64,000 bases of DNA, taken from NCBI GenBank assembly GCA_012719125.1, contig JAAYAY010000322.1:1-64000 (forward strand). Direction: 5' to 3'. Each line of letters starts with the position of its first letter. The stretch's first letter is position 1. The notes beneath the pieces are model-generated. The model had not been told where the DNA came from. It worked only from the letters and a program-made list of their open reading frames with translations, and did no database searches. Origin of the DNA: Planctomycetaceae bacterium. Its GTDB lineage: Bacteria > Planctomycetota > Planctomycetia > Pirellulales > Thermoguttaceae. The position numbers and the translations under genes were made by a program. Shown piece by piece: positions 53,178 to 63,417 of the stretch.

Positions 53178-54212
53178 CTACCCGCCCATCAGATGCTCCA
53201 GCACGGCCATTTCCAGGGCCTCGTAGTCCCGGTCGGCAATGCACTGTTGCTCGACGTCCTTGGGAAAGGTCCGGACCTTCTCGACCAGTCTGAGGAACAC
53301 GGTGCGGCTGTTGGAGAGATGCTTGTGGGCGACGTCGGCTTTCTGGGAGCGCATGGCCTTCACGTCGAGGCCGACGAATCGACCTGATTCGGGGTAACCG
53401 CCCAATTCGAGGACGCGGACCTGGTTGTAGGCGCCGCGAAGGTTAGCGGCCCCGAAGGTCTTGTCCTGGTCGAACTTCAGGCCGTTCTGATCGTTGAGAT
53501 GGACGCTCCACAGCTTGCCCATCGAAAGGGCGAAGGCCATTTCGTCGGAGGGGTCCAGGCCGGCGAGCAGGGCGTGGGCCGTTTCGATCAGCCCGCCGAC
53601 GCGGGCCGGGTCGACCGCCTTCTGGGCCAAGGCGAGGGCGTGGCCGATTGTCGGCACGTAGGCGTGATCCATCGGCTCGTTGGGCTTCGGTTCGATGGCG
53701 ATCTCAGCTTTGGGGTCGTACTCCAGGGCGTCGTTGATCGCGTCGAACAGGTACTGGTACGCGGTGATCGCGTTCTTCGATTCGCGGATGTAGGTGCCTT
53801 CGCGGGCCAGCCAGAGCACGCGGAGCGGCGTTCCCAGGGCGTTGCCGATGTCGCAGCATCGCTTGAAGCGCTCGACCGCCCAGGCACGGCAGGCGGAATC
53901 GTTGGCCGTGAACCCGCCGTCGATTCCGCGGGGGTCCTCCCAGAGCCGCGGGGCGACGAACTCGGCCACCAGGCCCTCCCCGTCGAGCATCGACTTGACC
54001 TCGGCGGCCTGCTTCACGATCTGTTCGGGCGACAGATTCTCCATGTCGGGCACCGCGTCGTCGTCGTGGAACTGAACGCCGTCGAACCCGAGTTCCTTGT
54101 ATCGCTTCAGCTTCTTGCCGAATTCGATCGACGGCCGGACGGTCGGACCGAACGGATCGGCGCCCTCATGAATATTCCAGGGTCCAAACGAGAAGCGATA
54201 TTCGGCGGCCAT
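53178..54212 (-). CDS. Xylose isomerase-like TIM-barrel protein
   Basis: 344 residues, no signal peptide. The order YRFSFGPWNIHEGADPFGPT, LGFDGVQFHDDDAV, LRVLWLAREGTYIRESKN, IAIEPKPNEP, GGLIETAHALLAGLD and WSVHLNDQNGLKFDQDKTFG fits a xylose isomerase-like superfamily member with metal-binding Glu, His and Asp residues. It is probably a sugar isomerase in the cytoplasm. AAGGAGAT seven bases upstream supports the ATG at 54212; the frame continues to 54245. It converges on the lyase gene. Confidence 0.9.
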   Translation of the reverse strand: MAAEYRFSFGPWNIHEGADPFGPTVRPSIEFGKKLKRYKELGFDGVQFHDDDAVPDMENLSPEQIVKQAAEVKSMLDGEGLVAEFVAPRLWEDPRGIDGGFTANDSACRAWAVERFKRCCDIGNALGTPLRVLWLAREGTYIRESKNAITAYQYLFDAINDALEYDPKAEIAIEPKPNEPMDHAYVPTIGHALALAQKAVDPARVGGLIETAHALLAGLDPSDEMAFALSMGKLWSVHLNDQNGLKFDQDKTFGAANLRGAYNQVRVLELGGYPESGRFVGLDVKAMRSQKADVAHKHLSNSRTVFLRLVEKVRTFPKDVEQQCIADRDYEALEMAVLEHLMGG

Positions 54213-54427
54213 GGCGATCTCCTTAAGGTGGCAAACAGTAACCAATTCGGACGGAATTTGACAGGCAAACGGCCAATATGCCCGCTGAAACGCGGCTTGT
54301 CAACGGACGCAGCCAGCATTCTCGACGCAGTTTACCAAGGAGAGCCTCGCCGTGGAGCGCTCGGGCGGAATGGCGGAGTCAGGCGAGAATGCGGTATTGC
54401 TCTCTCGGGTCCCAAGCGGCGTCATCG

Positions 54428-54471
54428 AGGAGAGGCATTAGGCCTCACCGCAGGAGTATAATGCCTCTCCT
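54428..54471. repeat. 13-bp inverted repeat upstream of the sigma operon
   Basis: AGGAGAGGCATTA at 54428-54440 pairs perfectly with 54459-54471 across an 18-base loop. It may be an operator, a leader structure or a terminator of an unseen upstream transcript. Confidence 0.55.
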
Positions 54472-54615
54472 GTGACACCGTTGTTTCCGCAAGAAATGGA
54501 CGTGGGCATCTCTTCGGCGGCCTTTCCCACCGGCCGGGAACTGCCCAATCTTGCCTATCAAATCTTCGAAAGAGCCCAGAATCGGTTCAACGAACGGCTG
54601 CCGCGGCGCAAATAG
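54472..54615 (+). CDS. Possible 47-codon small ORF before the sigma factor
   Basis: A GTG at 54472 (or ATG at 54496) opens a frame ending at 54615 with ELPNLAYQIFERAQNRFNER and LPRRK. The amphipathic helix end looks coding, and the frame ends 27 bases before the sigma start. No ribosome-binding site or family was recognised, so it is uncertain. Confidence 0.3.
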   Translation: MTPLFPQEMDVGISSAAFPTGRELPNLAYQIFERAQNRFNERLPRRK

Positions 54616-54642
54616 AAGGGTAGAGGCCGCGGGAGGGACAAC

Positions 54643-55206
54643 ATGGAGCATCCGACGGAAACTGACCAGACGTTGATGGACCGTGTCGCCGGTGGCGACC
54701 GGCGGGCGTTCGACTTGCTGATCCGCCGCCACGCCAACGGGCTGCTCACGTTCATTCACCGCATGATCGGGGACCGGCATCGGGCCGAAGAGCTGTTTCA
54801 GGAAGTGTTCCTCGCTGTCTGGCTGCAGCGGCGCTCGTATTGGCTTGAGCATTCGTTCCGCTCCTGGCTGTATGGGATCGCCATGAACAAGTGCCGTGCC
54901 GAGTTTCGCAAGCCCCATCCGGTGGCCATCGATTTCCAGGCCGATCCGCCCCTGCCGCTGCTGGCGGGCGATCCGACGCCGGCTGAGACGGCGCTGGCCT
55001 CGGAGCGGGCCGTGCACGTGGCCCGGGCCGTGGCCGCCTTGCCCGACCAGCAGAGAATGGTCGTTGTGCTACGGATATGGAACGGGCTCTCTTACGGAGA
55101 GATTGCCGAGGCGATGAAGAAGACACAGGGAACGGTCCGGTCGCACATGTTTCACGCGCTGGCCTCCATGCGCCGATACCTCGAGCCGCGGATGCGGGAG
55201 GGCTGA
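54643..55206 (+). CDS. ECF-type RNA polymerase sigma factor
   Basis: 187 residues. Region 2 is DRVAGGDRRAFDLLIRRHAN ... DRHRAEELFQEVFLAVWLQR ... SWLYGIAMNKCRAEFRK (about 12-90), and region 4 is LPDQQRMVVVLRIWNGLSYG then EIAEAMKKTQGTVRSHMFHA (about 130-175). The two-domain layout is that of ECF sigma factors. It starts at 54643 after GGAGGG. Its stop is three bases before the next start, so the anti-sigma-like fusion is co-translated. This is the usual place for an ECF sigma factor's own anti-sigma factor. Confidence 0.92.
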   Translation: MEHPTETDQTLMDRVAGGDRRAFDLLIRRHANGLLTFIHRMIGDRHRAEELFQEVFLAVWLQRRSYWLEHSFRSWLYGIAMNKCRAEFRKPHPVAIDFQADPPLPLLAGDPTPAETALASERAVHVARAVAALPDQQRMVVVLRIWNGLSYGEIAEAMKKTQGTVRSHMFHALASMRRYLEPRMREG

Positions 55207-55209
55207 GAG

Positions 55210-58200
55210 ATGGCCTTCATGATTGGACCGAAAGACCACGTCGTCGACTATGTTGACGCTTACCTTCACCGTCTCCTGTCTCAGGAGGAGACCCGGTTCG
55301 TCGAGACCCATTGCGAGCAGTGCCCGATCTGCAAACTGGCCCTCGAAGAGGCCCAGGAACGGTTTGCGGCGATGCAGACCCTCCCCGCCCTCGAAGCCGG
55401 CGAGGATCTCATCGCCGCCACCCAGGGCAGGATCCACGCGTCGGCCGATCGAGCCCGAAAACGCCTGTCCGTTTTCTGGATCACCGCCGCGGCGGCGGCC
55501 GTCGTTCTGGTTTGTGTCCATATCGGCTATCTGGCTGCCTTGACCCCTTCACCTTACGAGTTGCGAGTCCTGGGCCAGACGACGCTCATTCCCGGCAGCG
55601 ATGCCTCGATTCGGGTTCTGATGCTCAACCACAACACGGGCAGGCCGGTCGAAGGCATACCGGTGGAAGTGCAGCTCAAGGGCAAGAAGCGAGACCACAG
55701 GATTCGTCTTGCCAGCTTCGCCACCGACGGTACGGGGAGCGCCAGCCCGCGATTTCGACTGCCTGACTGGGAGGACGGCGACTACGAACTGACCGTTCGG
55801 GCGGAAACGGGCGTCTGGGACGAATCAGCCACCCGGTCCGTCAAACTCCGGCGGTCCTGGAAGCTGATGCTCACCACCGACAAGCCGGTCTATCAACCGG
55901 GGCAGGTGATTCGTATCCGCAGCCTCGCCCTGGCCCGCCCCGATCTGAAACCGGTCGCCGGCCGCGAGGTTGAGTACTCGATTGCGGACCCAAAGGGCAA
56001 CTGTATCTTTCGCGCCCGGGACGTGACCAGCAAGTTCGGGATCGCCTCGACGGAGTGTCCCCTGGCCGACTTGATCAACGAAGGGACGTATCAAATCGAG
56101 TGCCGGGTGGGCGATACAACGAGTGCGGTGTCGGTCGAGGTGAAGAAGTATGTGCTGCCCAAGTTCCGCATCGACGTCGAACTGGACGAACCCTATTACC
56201 GGCCGGGCCAGCAGGCCAAGGGAACGGTGCGATCCGAATACTTCTTCGGCAAACCGGTCGAAGGTGCTGCCGTCGAACTGGAGGTGGAGACGTTCGACGT
56301 GAAGTCCGAAGCGGTTCGGCGGATCCAACTGGAGACGGGCCCCGACGGCACGGCACCGTTTGAGTTCACCGTGCCTGACGCCCTGGTCGGGCGCGAGGAG
56401 CAGGGCGACGCGGCCTCCCTGGCCGTTCATGTCCGCGTTCGGGATACGGCGGGCCAGGAGCAGGTGCGGACCGTTTCCGTCCCCGTGGCCGATCAGGCGA
56501 TCCGCGTGGAAGTGATTCCCGAGTCGGGCACGCTGGTGAAAGAGGTAACCAACAAGGTCTACCTGCTCACCAGCTATCCGGACGGCCGACCGGCCCCGAC
56601 GCGGATTGCGGTGACCGGCCAGGACTCGGAACTGGAGACGGATGACCTGGGCGTCTGCGTGGTCGAGGTGACTCCGGCCGACGACTCACTCCGCATGGTC
56701 CTGCGGGCGACCGACAAGGACGGCCGCGTGGGTCGCCGGGAAGTCGTGCTGGAGTGTGGCACCGCGGTTGACGACTTTCTGGTGCGCATGAATGAGGTGG
56801 TCTACACGGCGGGCGACACGGCGACGTTGCGGGTTCTTGGGCACGGCAATGAGCCGGTGTTCGTCGACCTGATCAAGGACGGCCAGACCATGCTGACTGA
56901 TGTGATTCCGGTCGAGAATGGCGAGGCCGTCCACTCGCTGGACCTGCCCGCCGAACTGTCGGGCACGCTTCAGTTCTGCTTCTACCGCTACGGAAAGCAG
57001 GGCCTGCCTCTCAGAAAGAGACAGGTGATTCAGGTCCGCCAGGCCGACGGCTTGAAGATCGAGCCGCGGCTGGACCGCGACGAATATCGCCCCGGCGACA
57101 AGGCCACCCTCCAATTGGCACTGACCGACAGGCAGGGCAAGCCCGTGCCCGGAGCGATCGGCCTGTCGGTGGTCGACGAGGCGGTCTACTCGGTTCTCTC
57201 CACACGCCCGGGTATGGAAGAAACGTTCTTCATCCTGGAGCAGGAGTTGCTGCAGCCGGTTTACGAGATCTGCCGCCACTGGTCGCCGGACATGTATTCG
57301 GATCGGACGTCCGCCGATGCCGGCCGATATCAACAGGCGCTCTTCAGCCGAACGGTCGCGGACCGGACCGACCGAGCCGCCGTCTTGAAGATGCTCGTCG
57401 ACAAATACGCCGAGGGACGCGACGAGGTGCTGGAGGTATTGGAGCGGGGCGACCTCGACCAACTCCTGGAGAACGTACGGGTGCCGGAAGAACTCAAGAC
57501 GCTGCTGCGCGACGACACGTCAACCCACAGCCTGTCGGTCCGGTCCTACCCGGAGAAAGAGGAACGGATCGCCCAGTTGAAGCGAACGGCAGGAGAGTGG
57601 GTGACGCTGGCCTGGCTTGCCTACGCAGTGGTTGTGCTGGTAACGCTCATCGGTCTGAGCAAGTCATCGATGGGATGGGATATCGGTCTGGGCAAGGTGC
57701 TCAGCGTGATCGTCATCGTCGCAATCCTCTATGCGTTGCTGCTTCCGGCGGTGCAATCCGCGCGAGAAGCATCGCGAGCGGCACAATCCCTTAACAATCT
57801 CATACAACTGGGACTCGCCATCTCAAACGTACATGATGCCGACGAACTGCCGACGCAGGGCGCCGACGGTACGGCCAGGCCCCGAGTTCGCCAGTGGTTC
57901 CCCGAAACACTCCTCTGGCGGCCCGAACTGATCACCGACGACCAAGGCCGTGCCAGCCTCGAAATCGATCTGGCCGATTCGATTACCACCTGGCGAGTCT
58001 CGGCCAGTGCCGTCTCGGCCAAGGGCCAACTGGGCGGCCAGGAGTCGGCAATCCGCGTGTTCCAGCCCTTCTTTGTCGATCTCGACCTGCCGGTCGCGCT
58101 GCGGCGCGGCGACGAAGTGACCGTGCCGGTGGCCGTCTACAACTATCTGGATCGTCCGCAGAAGCTCACACTCGAACTGGCGGGCGCCGACTGGTTCGAA

Positions 58201-60000
58201 CTGCTCGATGACGCGAAGAAGACGGTCGATCTCGCGCCCGGCGAGGTGGCGTCGGCGGGGTTCCGGATCGCCGCGAAGAAAGTCGGCAAGTTCGACTTTG
58301 AGATCACGGCCCGGGGCGAAGGCGTATCCGATGCCGTTCGCCGCTCGGTCGAAGTGGAGGCCGACGGCCGTCGGGTGGAGCAGGTCTTCAACGGGACCCT
58401 CGAACAGCCGGCTACGATCGAGTTCGATCTGCCGACCGATGCGATTGAAGGTAGTGTTGAGGCGGTCGTCAAGCTCTATCCTTCAAGCTTCAGTCAACTG
58501 GTCGACGGGCTGGACGGCATCTTTCGAATGCCCAGCGGATGCTTTGAACAGACTTCCTCCTCCACCTACCCGAATCTGCTCGCCTTGGATTACTTGCGCC
58601 GCACCAACACGACGTCGCCGGAGGTCGAAGCCAAGGCCCGGCAGTACATTCACCTCGGGTACCAGCGTTTGTTGACGTTTGAAGTGGAAGGCGGCGGCTT
58701 CGAATGGTTCGGCAGCCCGCCGGCCAACTCCGTGCTCACGGCCTACGGGCTGATGGAATTCAGAGACATGGCCCGCGTGCACGACGTCGATCCCGACATC
58801 CTCCGGCGGACGCGACAATGGCTGCTCAATCAACAACAAGCCGACGGTTCATGGTTCCCACCCAGCCACAAGCTCCACGACGATCCCACGCAGCGTGAAA
58901 CGGCGGCCCGGTTGAGCACGTCGGCGTACATCGCCTGGTCCGTGTTTCAGGACGGTCAAGGAGGGGCCGCGGCGGCCAAGGCGATGGACTATCTGACGGC
59001 TCAATCTCCCCGTTCGATCGGCGATGCCTACGTTCTCGCCTTGGTGACCAACGCCCTGCTGGCCATCGATCCGAGTGCCGCCCGAGCTCGCCCCTACCTG
59101 GAGGAGTTGGAGAGCCGGGCTCAGCGATCAGCCGACGGCAAACAGGCCTGGTGGCAATCCGAAGGCGGACGCACGGCATTCTACGGGGCCGGACGCTGTA
59201 AGCGAATCGAGGCCACGGCCCTGGCGACCATGGCGATGGTCGAATCGGGGTCCCACCCCGGAACCGTTCGGGCGGCTCTCACTTGGTTGGTGACACAGAA
59301 AGACTCCTTCGGCACATGGTACTCGACCCAGGCGACCGTGCTCGGGCTCAAAGCGCTGCTGGCGGGTACCGGCCAACCTCTGGGTGATGGAGAGGAACGC
59401 CGGATCGAGATCGTCGTGGGCGACCAGCCCGCCCGCAGCATCACCATCCCTGCCGACCAGGACGACGTGATGCGGCAGATCGACCTCTCCGACCAGATCC
59501 CCGCCGGGCAGTCTCGACTGGTCCTCCGCGAACGAAGCGAGACGGGCGCCGGCTATCAAGTCGCCCTGGCGTACCACGTGCCGGGAAGCGAGCCGGCTGC
59601 CGCCAAATCTTCCCTTTCGATCGATTTGGGTTATGACCGAACCGAGTTGGCGGTAAACGACTCGGTGACGGCGAAGGCGACCGTTGTGAGCCACCTCGCC
59701 TCGCCCGCACCGATGGTCATCGTCGATTTGCCAATTCCGCCCGGCTTTGCCGTTCAGACAGACGACTTCGCGGCACTCGTTGCCAAGGGGCGGATTGCCA
59801 AGTACGACGTCACTCCCCGCCGTGTCGTCGTCTACGTGCGGCAACTCGAACCGGAACGGCCGGTCGTAATTGAGTATCACTTGCGAGCAACGATGCCCGT
59901 CAAAGTCACGGCGGCCGCGGCGGAGGCCTACGAGTACTACGATCCCGATAACCGGGTTGCCGGGGCGACTGCGAATCTCACGGTGCTGGGGAGTGATTGA
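55210..60000 (+). CDS. Alpha-2-macroglobulin with anti-sigma-like zinc-finger N terminus
   Basis: 1596 residues. Parts in order: a zf-HC2 anti-sigma type finger with His34, Cys38 and Cys41 ([16 protein letters not shown]); a membrane helix (about 88-111); macroglobulin domains ([56 protein letters not shown]); two hydrophobic helices (about 798-815 and 830-848); a pseudopilin/DUF1559-like piece [20 protein letters not shown]; the bait-edge and receptor-side part ([20 protein letters not shown]); and the thioester domain with PSGCFEQ (Cys1111, Gln1114). The thioester traps proteases that cut the bait. Start 55210 follows the sigma stop by three bases. The finger plus membrane helix makes this a candidate anti-sigma factor whose sensor is a macroglobulin; that is inference. 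Confidence 0.9.
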   Translation: MAFMIGPKDHVVDYVDAYLHRLLSQEETRFVETHCEQCPICKLALEEAQERFAAMQTLPALEAGEDLIAATQGRIHASADRARKRLSVFWITAAAAAVVLVCVHIGYLAALTPSPYELRVLGQTTLIPGSDASIRVLMLNHNTGRPVEGIPVEVQLKGKKRDHRIRLASFATDGTGSASPRFRLPDWEDGDYELTVRAETGVWDESATRSVKLRRSWKLMLTTDKPVYQPGQVIRIRSLALARPDLKPVAGREVEYSIADPKGNCIFRARDVTSKFGIASTECPLADLINEGTYQIECRVGDTTSAVSVEVKKYVLPKFRIDVELDEPYYRPGQQAKGTVRSEYFFGKPVEGAAVELEVETFDVKSEAVRRIQLETGPDGTAPFEFTVPDALVGREEQGDAASLAVHVRVRDTAGQEQVRTVSVPVADQAIRVEVIPESGTLVKEVTNKVYLLTSYPDGRPAPTRIAVTGQDSELETDDLGVCVVEVTPADDSLRMVLRATDKDGRVGRREVVLECGTAVDDFLVRMNEVVYTAGDTATLRVLGHGNEPVFVDLIKDGQTMLTDVIPVENGEAVHSLDLPAELSGTLQFCFYRYGKQGLPLRKRQVIQVRQADGLKIEPRLDRDEYRPGDKATLQLALTDRQGKPVPGAIGLSVVDEAVYSVLSTRPGMEETFFILEQELLQPVYEICRHWSPDMYSDRTSADAGRYQQALFSRTVADRTDRAAVLKMLVDKYAEGRDEVLEVLERGDLDQLLENVRVPEELKTLLRDDTSTHSLSVRSYPEKEERIAQLKRTAGEWVTLAWLAYAVVVLVTLIGLSKSSMGWDIGLGKVLSVIVIVAILYALLLPAVQSAREASRAAQSLNNLIQLGLAISNVHDADELPTQGADGTARPRVRQWFPETLLWRPELITDDQGRASLEIDLADSITTWRVSASAVSAKGQLGGQESAIRVFQPFFVDLDLPVALRRGDEVTVPVAVYNYLDRPQKLTLELAGADWFELLDDAKKTVDLAPGEVASAGFRIAAKKVGKFDFEITARGEGVSDAVRRSVEVEADGRRVEQVFNGTLEQPATIEFDLPTDAIEGSVEAVVKLYPSSFSQLVDGLDGIFRMPSGCFEQTSSSTYPNLLALDYLRRTNTTSPEVEAKARQYIHLGYQRLLTFEVEGGGFEWFGSPPANSVLTAYGLMEFRDMARVHDVDPDILRRTRQWLLNQQQADGSWFPPSHKLHDDPTQRETAARLSTSAYIAWSVFQDGQGGAAAAKAMDYLTAQSPRSIGDAYVLALVTNALLAIDPSAARARPYLEELESRAQRSADGKQAWWQSEGGRTAFYGAGRCKRIEATALATMAMVESGSHPGTVRAALTWLVTQKDSFGTWYSTQATVLGLKALLAGTGQPLGDGEERRIEIVVGDQPARSITIPADQDDVMRQIDLSDQIPAGQSRLVLRERSETGAGYQVALAYHVPGSEPAAAKSSLSIDLGYDRTELAVNDSVTAKATVVSHLASPAPMVIVDLPIPPGFAVQTDDFAALVAKGRIAKYDVTPRRVVVYVRQLEPERPVVIEYHLRATMPVKVTAAAAEAYEYYDPDNRVAGATANLTVLGSD

Positions 60001-60031
60001 GGCGAGGGAGAACGCGGTCTGCCAAGTCGCG

Positions 60032-61804
60032 CTATTCGTTCCCCGGACCGGGCGCATATCGATAGTCGAACCGCCCCTCCGGAGCTACATCCCCGCTCAG
60101 GTAGAAGTCGAGAATGTTGCCGGGATCCTGACAGTTGTCGACCCATTTGAAGTCGAAGTTTGCGACGGAGCTTTGCCCGACGGCCGACCACGGAATCGCA
60201 ACGTGCATCTGGTTGCCGGCAAGGCGGAACTCAGCCGATGCCAGCTTCTCCCACCCCCAACCTTCCACGTGTTTCTCGATGGAGAGCCGGCCATCGGTCT
60301 CGGCCTGACGCCCCACGAGCAGATCGTACCCCTCCCAACCGGTTGCATGGTTCCGGTCGGAATCGATCAGCAACCAGAGCCCATCGGGGGTCGGGCTGGG
60401 CCGGATCGGGGCGGCCGTACGAAGGTAGAAGTAGACGTTCGCCGTGTCGTGGGTCGCTTTGCAGGCGATCAGGTCGTTCCGCCCGCTTCGATTCGAGTAG
60501 TGCAGCCCGGCAACGCCGGCGTGGTCCCGCGGGATCGTTTCACTCACGTGATCGCGGAACTCGGGCGCGACCTGCTCCCATTGGTCAAAGCTGGATTGGA
60601 TGTCAATCGTCTTCGACGTGCTCGAGACAGGGACCGAAGGGACTCCCTTGTAGCGTCGGATGTTGGCGACCATCTGCCAATAGTAGTTGTCGTGATGGCC
60701 TACTTTCGCAAACTCGATGTCGCGGCTGTGTTCCTGGTCGTACTGATCGACGAAGACAATCGGGTGGCCCGGCCTCTCCCAGCGCCCTGCGATCCACTCG
60801 TTCCAGCCGGTGATCATTGCGAAGGGAGGATTCAGCTCAAACACGCGGTGCCACTGCTCCTGGAAGTTGTGTCCGAAGTTCACGGCAGCGGGGGATTCGT
60901 CGACCGCCCCGTTGTGAAAGCTTCGGCCGCGGGCGTCGCCCTCGCTCATATTGGTGACCTTGCCGTCGCTCGCACGGAGGTTCTGGGCCACGGAGACGTT
61001 GACCTGTTCCGGCTTGGCGGGATCGTCGGCATAGCCGTAGGGCTGGGGATAGGCCGCCTCCCAGTGCCAGGCCTTTTCGGTATTCACCATGGTGAACGGC
61101 CAGTGGGCCCGCCGCAGGGTGAAGAACTTCTGCAACTCGGGGCCGGCCTGGGCCGGATCGCAGATCATCAGCGGCTTGCCCAGCCAGTGGAACCAGAGAT
61201 CCCGGTACAGGCCCTTCTGATAAAGATCCCGATAGACGCGGTCGGCGGTTTCGCCGGCTTTGGTGTTGACCATGAACGAGATCTGCGGCGTCCGGCCGCC
61301 TTCGTCGCGGATCTGCTGAAAGACGCGGCAGAGGGCCAGGTACATATCGGGATAGGTCTGCGCGTTGGTCGTGTCGAAGATCAGGGTGTCGACGCCCGCA
61401 TCGGCGAGCATCTGAGCATGGCGGCGGAGCACCCAGGGGTCGTCGCTTCGGTAGTAGCCGTAGAGCGGTTCTCCCCAGTAGTGATACTGTCCGACTCGTC
61501 CCCAGAGCGGTGAATCGGGGTTGCTCAGAGCGTCGGGCTCCCGGCGGAGAATCCTGGAGATATCGTAGGGGCCGTCCCAATGGGGACTCTTGCCGGCTGG
61601 GGCGTTGTGCCAGAGGAAGTAGAAGATGCCCACGAAGCGATCGGGCCGCGGCGGGCCAACCTCGTCGGCCAAGGGCAGCGAGCGTCCCAACCCGTCCGTC
61701 GCCGGCCAGGGCACGCCCGGCACTGCGGACAACTCGTCGGCGAATCCGGGGCCGATGCCGAGTGACACGACCACGAGAATCAGAGCGTATGCTTTCGGTT
61801 TCAT
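60032..61804 (-). CDS. GH71/99-like secreted glycoside hydrolase with sugar-binding tail
   Basis: 590 residues with a signal peptide (about 1-22). The barrel part has RFVGIFYFLWHNAPAGKSPH, RRHAQMLADAGVDTLIFDTT, TPQISFMVNTKAGETADR, PFTMVNTEKAWHWEAAYPQP and FAMITGWNEWIAGRWERP, resembling GH71/GH99-like mannan or glycan hydrolases. The C-terminal 180 residues (GLHYSNRSGRNDLIACKATH, DGLWLLIDSDRNHATGWEGY) look like a CBM9/DOMON-type sugar-binding sandwich. The Gfo/Idh gene starts 37 bases upstream on the same strand, so they form one transcript. Substrate unknown. Confidence 0.8.
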   Translation of the reverse strand: MKPKAYALILVVVSLGIGPGFADELSAVPGVPWPATDGLGRSLPLADEVGPPRPDRFVGIFYFLWHNAPAGKSPHWDGPYDISRILRREPDALSNPDSPLWGRVGQYHYWGEPLYGYYRSDDPWVLRRHAQMLADAGVDTLIFDTTNAQTYPDMYLALCRVFQQIRDEGGRTPQISFMVNTKAGETADRVYRDLYQKGLYRDLWFHWLGKPLMICDPAQAGPELQKFFTLRRAHWPFTMVNTEKAWHWEAAYPQPYGYADDPAKPEQVNVSVAQNLRASDGKVTNMSEGDARGRSFHNGAVDESPAAVNFGHNFQEQWHRVFELNPPFAMITGWNEWIAGRWERPGHPIVFVDQYDQEHSRDIEFAKVGHHDNYYWQMVANIRRYKGVPSVPVSSTSKTIDIQSSFDQWEQVAPEFRDHVSETIPRDHAGVAGLHYSNRSGRNDLIACKATHDTANVYFYLRTAAPIRPSPTPDGLWLLIDSDRNHATGWEGYDLLVGRQAETDGRLSIEKHVEGWGWEKLASAEFRLAGNQMHVAIPWSAVGQSSVANFDFKWVDNCQDPGNILDFYLSGDVAPEGRFDYRYAPGPGNE

Positions 61805-61841
61805 GTTTCGGACGCGTCTCTTTCGGATTGGGCCGGGCGAC

Positions 61842-63131
61842 TCACAGTTCCCAGCCCCTTCGATACTCTCGGCGTAAAAGATCGTCGGCTTTCGGGCAGT
61901 TGGGGAAACGCGCTTCTTGTGCGTTCCATTCGAGCGTCTGGCCGGTACGGTAGGCGATGTTGCCCAGAAGCATGGCCTCGGTGACGGCGCCGGAGTAGTC
62001 GAAGTTGCAGGTGGTGGGGCTGCCGGTCTTGCAGGCGTCGATCCATTCGCGATGATGCCCGACCGACGGCGGGATGCTCGGCTGGGGCGGCTGGAAGCCC
62101 TCGAACTTCTCGGCGGGCAATAGCATGTGCTTGTCGTAGCTGACGAGCAGCTTGCCCTCGGAGCCTACGAAGACGCCCCAGGCCCAATTGGGCAACTCGC
62201 TCTTCTCATCAACCGTCTCTTTCGGACCGTGCGTCCAGGTGAGAACCACCGGCGGAAGCTGGCCGCGGGCGTCGAAGTGGCAGCAGACGTGCTGGAAGGC
62301 CGGCGTACTCTCGGCATGGGGGGGCGATCCGTTCGCTTCGATCGTTTTGGGGGCGCGGAGATCGAGGGCCCAGAAGGCCAGATCGAAGTAGTGGCATCCC
62401 ATGTTGCCGAACTCGCCCCCGCCAAAATCCCACCAGTAGTGCCAGTCGTGGGGGACGTAGCAGGGATGGTAGGGCCGCTCGGGAGCCGGCCCCAGCCACA
62501 GGTCCCAGTTCAGGCCGTCGGGGATCGGCGGCGTATCGGTCGGCCGATCGCCCGCACTGCGACTGCTTCGCAGGTAGCAATGGCACTCGCGGACCTCGCC
62601 GATCGCGCCGGCACGTATCAGTTCGACGATACGGCGGTAGTTTTCCGAGGCATGGATCTGGGTGCCCATCTGCGTGGCCACGCCTTTCTCGGCCGCGACC
62701 TTCGCCGCCAGCCTCACCTCCGCGATCGAGTGGGCAAGCGGCTTCTCGCAATAGGCATGCTTGCCCATCCGCATGGCGGTCACGGTTGCCGGCACGTGGA
62801 TGTGGTTGGGCGCACTGACCACGACGGCATCGAGCTGTTTGTCCATTTCGTCGAGCAGCTTGCGGTAGTCGGCATACTTCTTGACGTCGGGATACCTGGC
62901 ATAGGTTTCTGCGGCCCGGCGCTGGTCGACGTCGCAGAAGGCCACGATGTTTTCGCTTTGGACTCCTTGCAGGTTGGCGGCGCCGCGGCCACCGGCGCCG
63001 ATGATCGCCAAGCTGAGCTTCTCGTTGGCCTGGTAGCCGAAGGCCGAACGGCTGTCGGCGAGGATGGTCCATGCCGCAGTGGACGCAGCGGCTGCTGACA
63101 GAAACCGGCGACGGTTGGTCTTGCGGGGCAT
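61842..63131 (-). CDS. Tat-exported Gfo/Idh/MocA-family oxidoreductase
   Basis: 429 residues. The leader NRRRFLSAAAASTAAWTIL is twin-arginine. The Rossmann start LSLAIIGAGGRGAANLQGVQ, APNHIHVPATVTAMRMGKHA, CEKPLAHSIAEVRLAAKVAA and the site region WWDFGGGEFGNMGCHYFDLA are family features. The end has NWDLWLGPAPERPYHPCYVP, common in planctomycete members. ATG at 63131 has GGGAGA upstream; the open frame to 63425 is not coding. It is the first gene of a two-gene transcript with the GH71/99-like hydrolase. The substrate may be the sugar released by that enzyme. Confidence 0.92.
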   Translation of the reverse strand: MPRKTNRRRFLSAAAASTAAWTILADSRSAFGYQANEKLSLAIIGAGGRGAANLQGVQSENIVAFCDVDQRRAAETYARYPDVKKYADYRKLLDEMDKQLDAVVVSAPNHIHVPATVTAMRMGKHAYCEKPLAHSIAEVRLAAKVAAEKGVATQMGTQIHASENYRRIVELIRAGAIGEVRECHCYLRSSRSAGDRPTDTPPIPDGLNWDLWLGPAPERPYHPCYVPHDWHYWWDFGGGEFGNMGCHYFDLAFWALDLRAPKTIEANGSPPHAESTPAFQHVCCHFDARGQLPPVVLTWTHGPKETVDEKSELPNWAWGVFVGSEGKLLVSYDKHMLLPAEKFEGFQPPQPSIPPSVGHHREWIDACKTGSPTTCNFDYSGAVTEAMLLGNIAYRTGQTLEWNAQEARFPNCPKADDLLRREYRRGWEL

Positions 63132-63417
63132 GTTCGGTCTCCCGGCAGGAGTGATTGGGAGCGTTGTTAAAGCCATGGGACCAGCATCGGTGCTGGCCGG
63201 TCGGTTGTCAAGTTTCGCGGCGGAGGTCGTCTGACAAATCCCATCGCCACCCAGACATCTCGGGCCGGACGGAAGCCGTCGCGAGCCTTGCCGCTGTTCG
63301 GCTGACGAGGTAAACTGAAATGGTTCCGGACTTTCGGGAAATGCACACAAGGGCGTTCTTACCATCTGGCGAGCCGAATGGGGGCGGGTCCAGTCAGAGC
63401 GGCTCTGCTTCAACCTT

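Larger units (their letters stand above)
54213..54642. other. Divergent intergenic region before the ECF sigma gene
   Basis: 430 bases. It holds hairpin 54428-54471 and a small open frame at 54472-54615; no clear promoter with the usual TTG/TAxAAT spacing is seen. Confidence 0.4.

Noticed and set aside
50539-53244. 901-codon minus-strand frame
   Set aside because: Antisense to the VCBS and heparinase-like genes, which have strong motifs.
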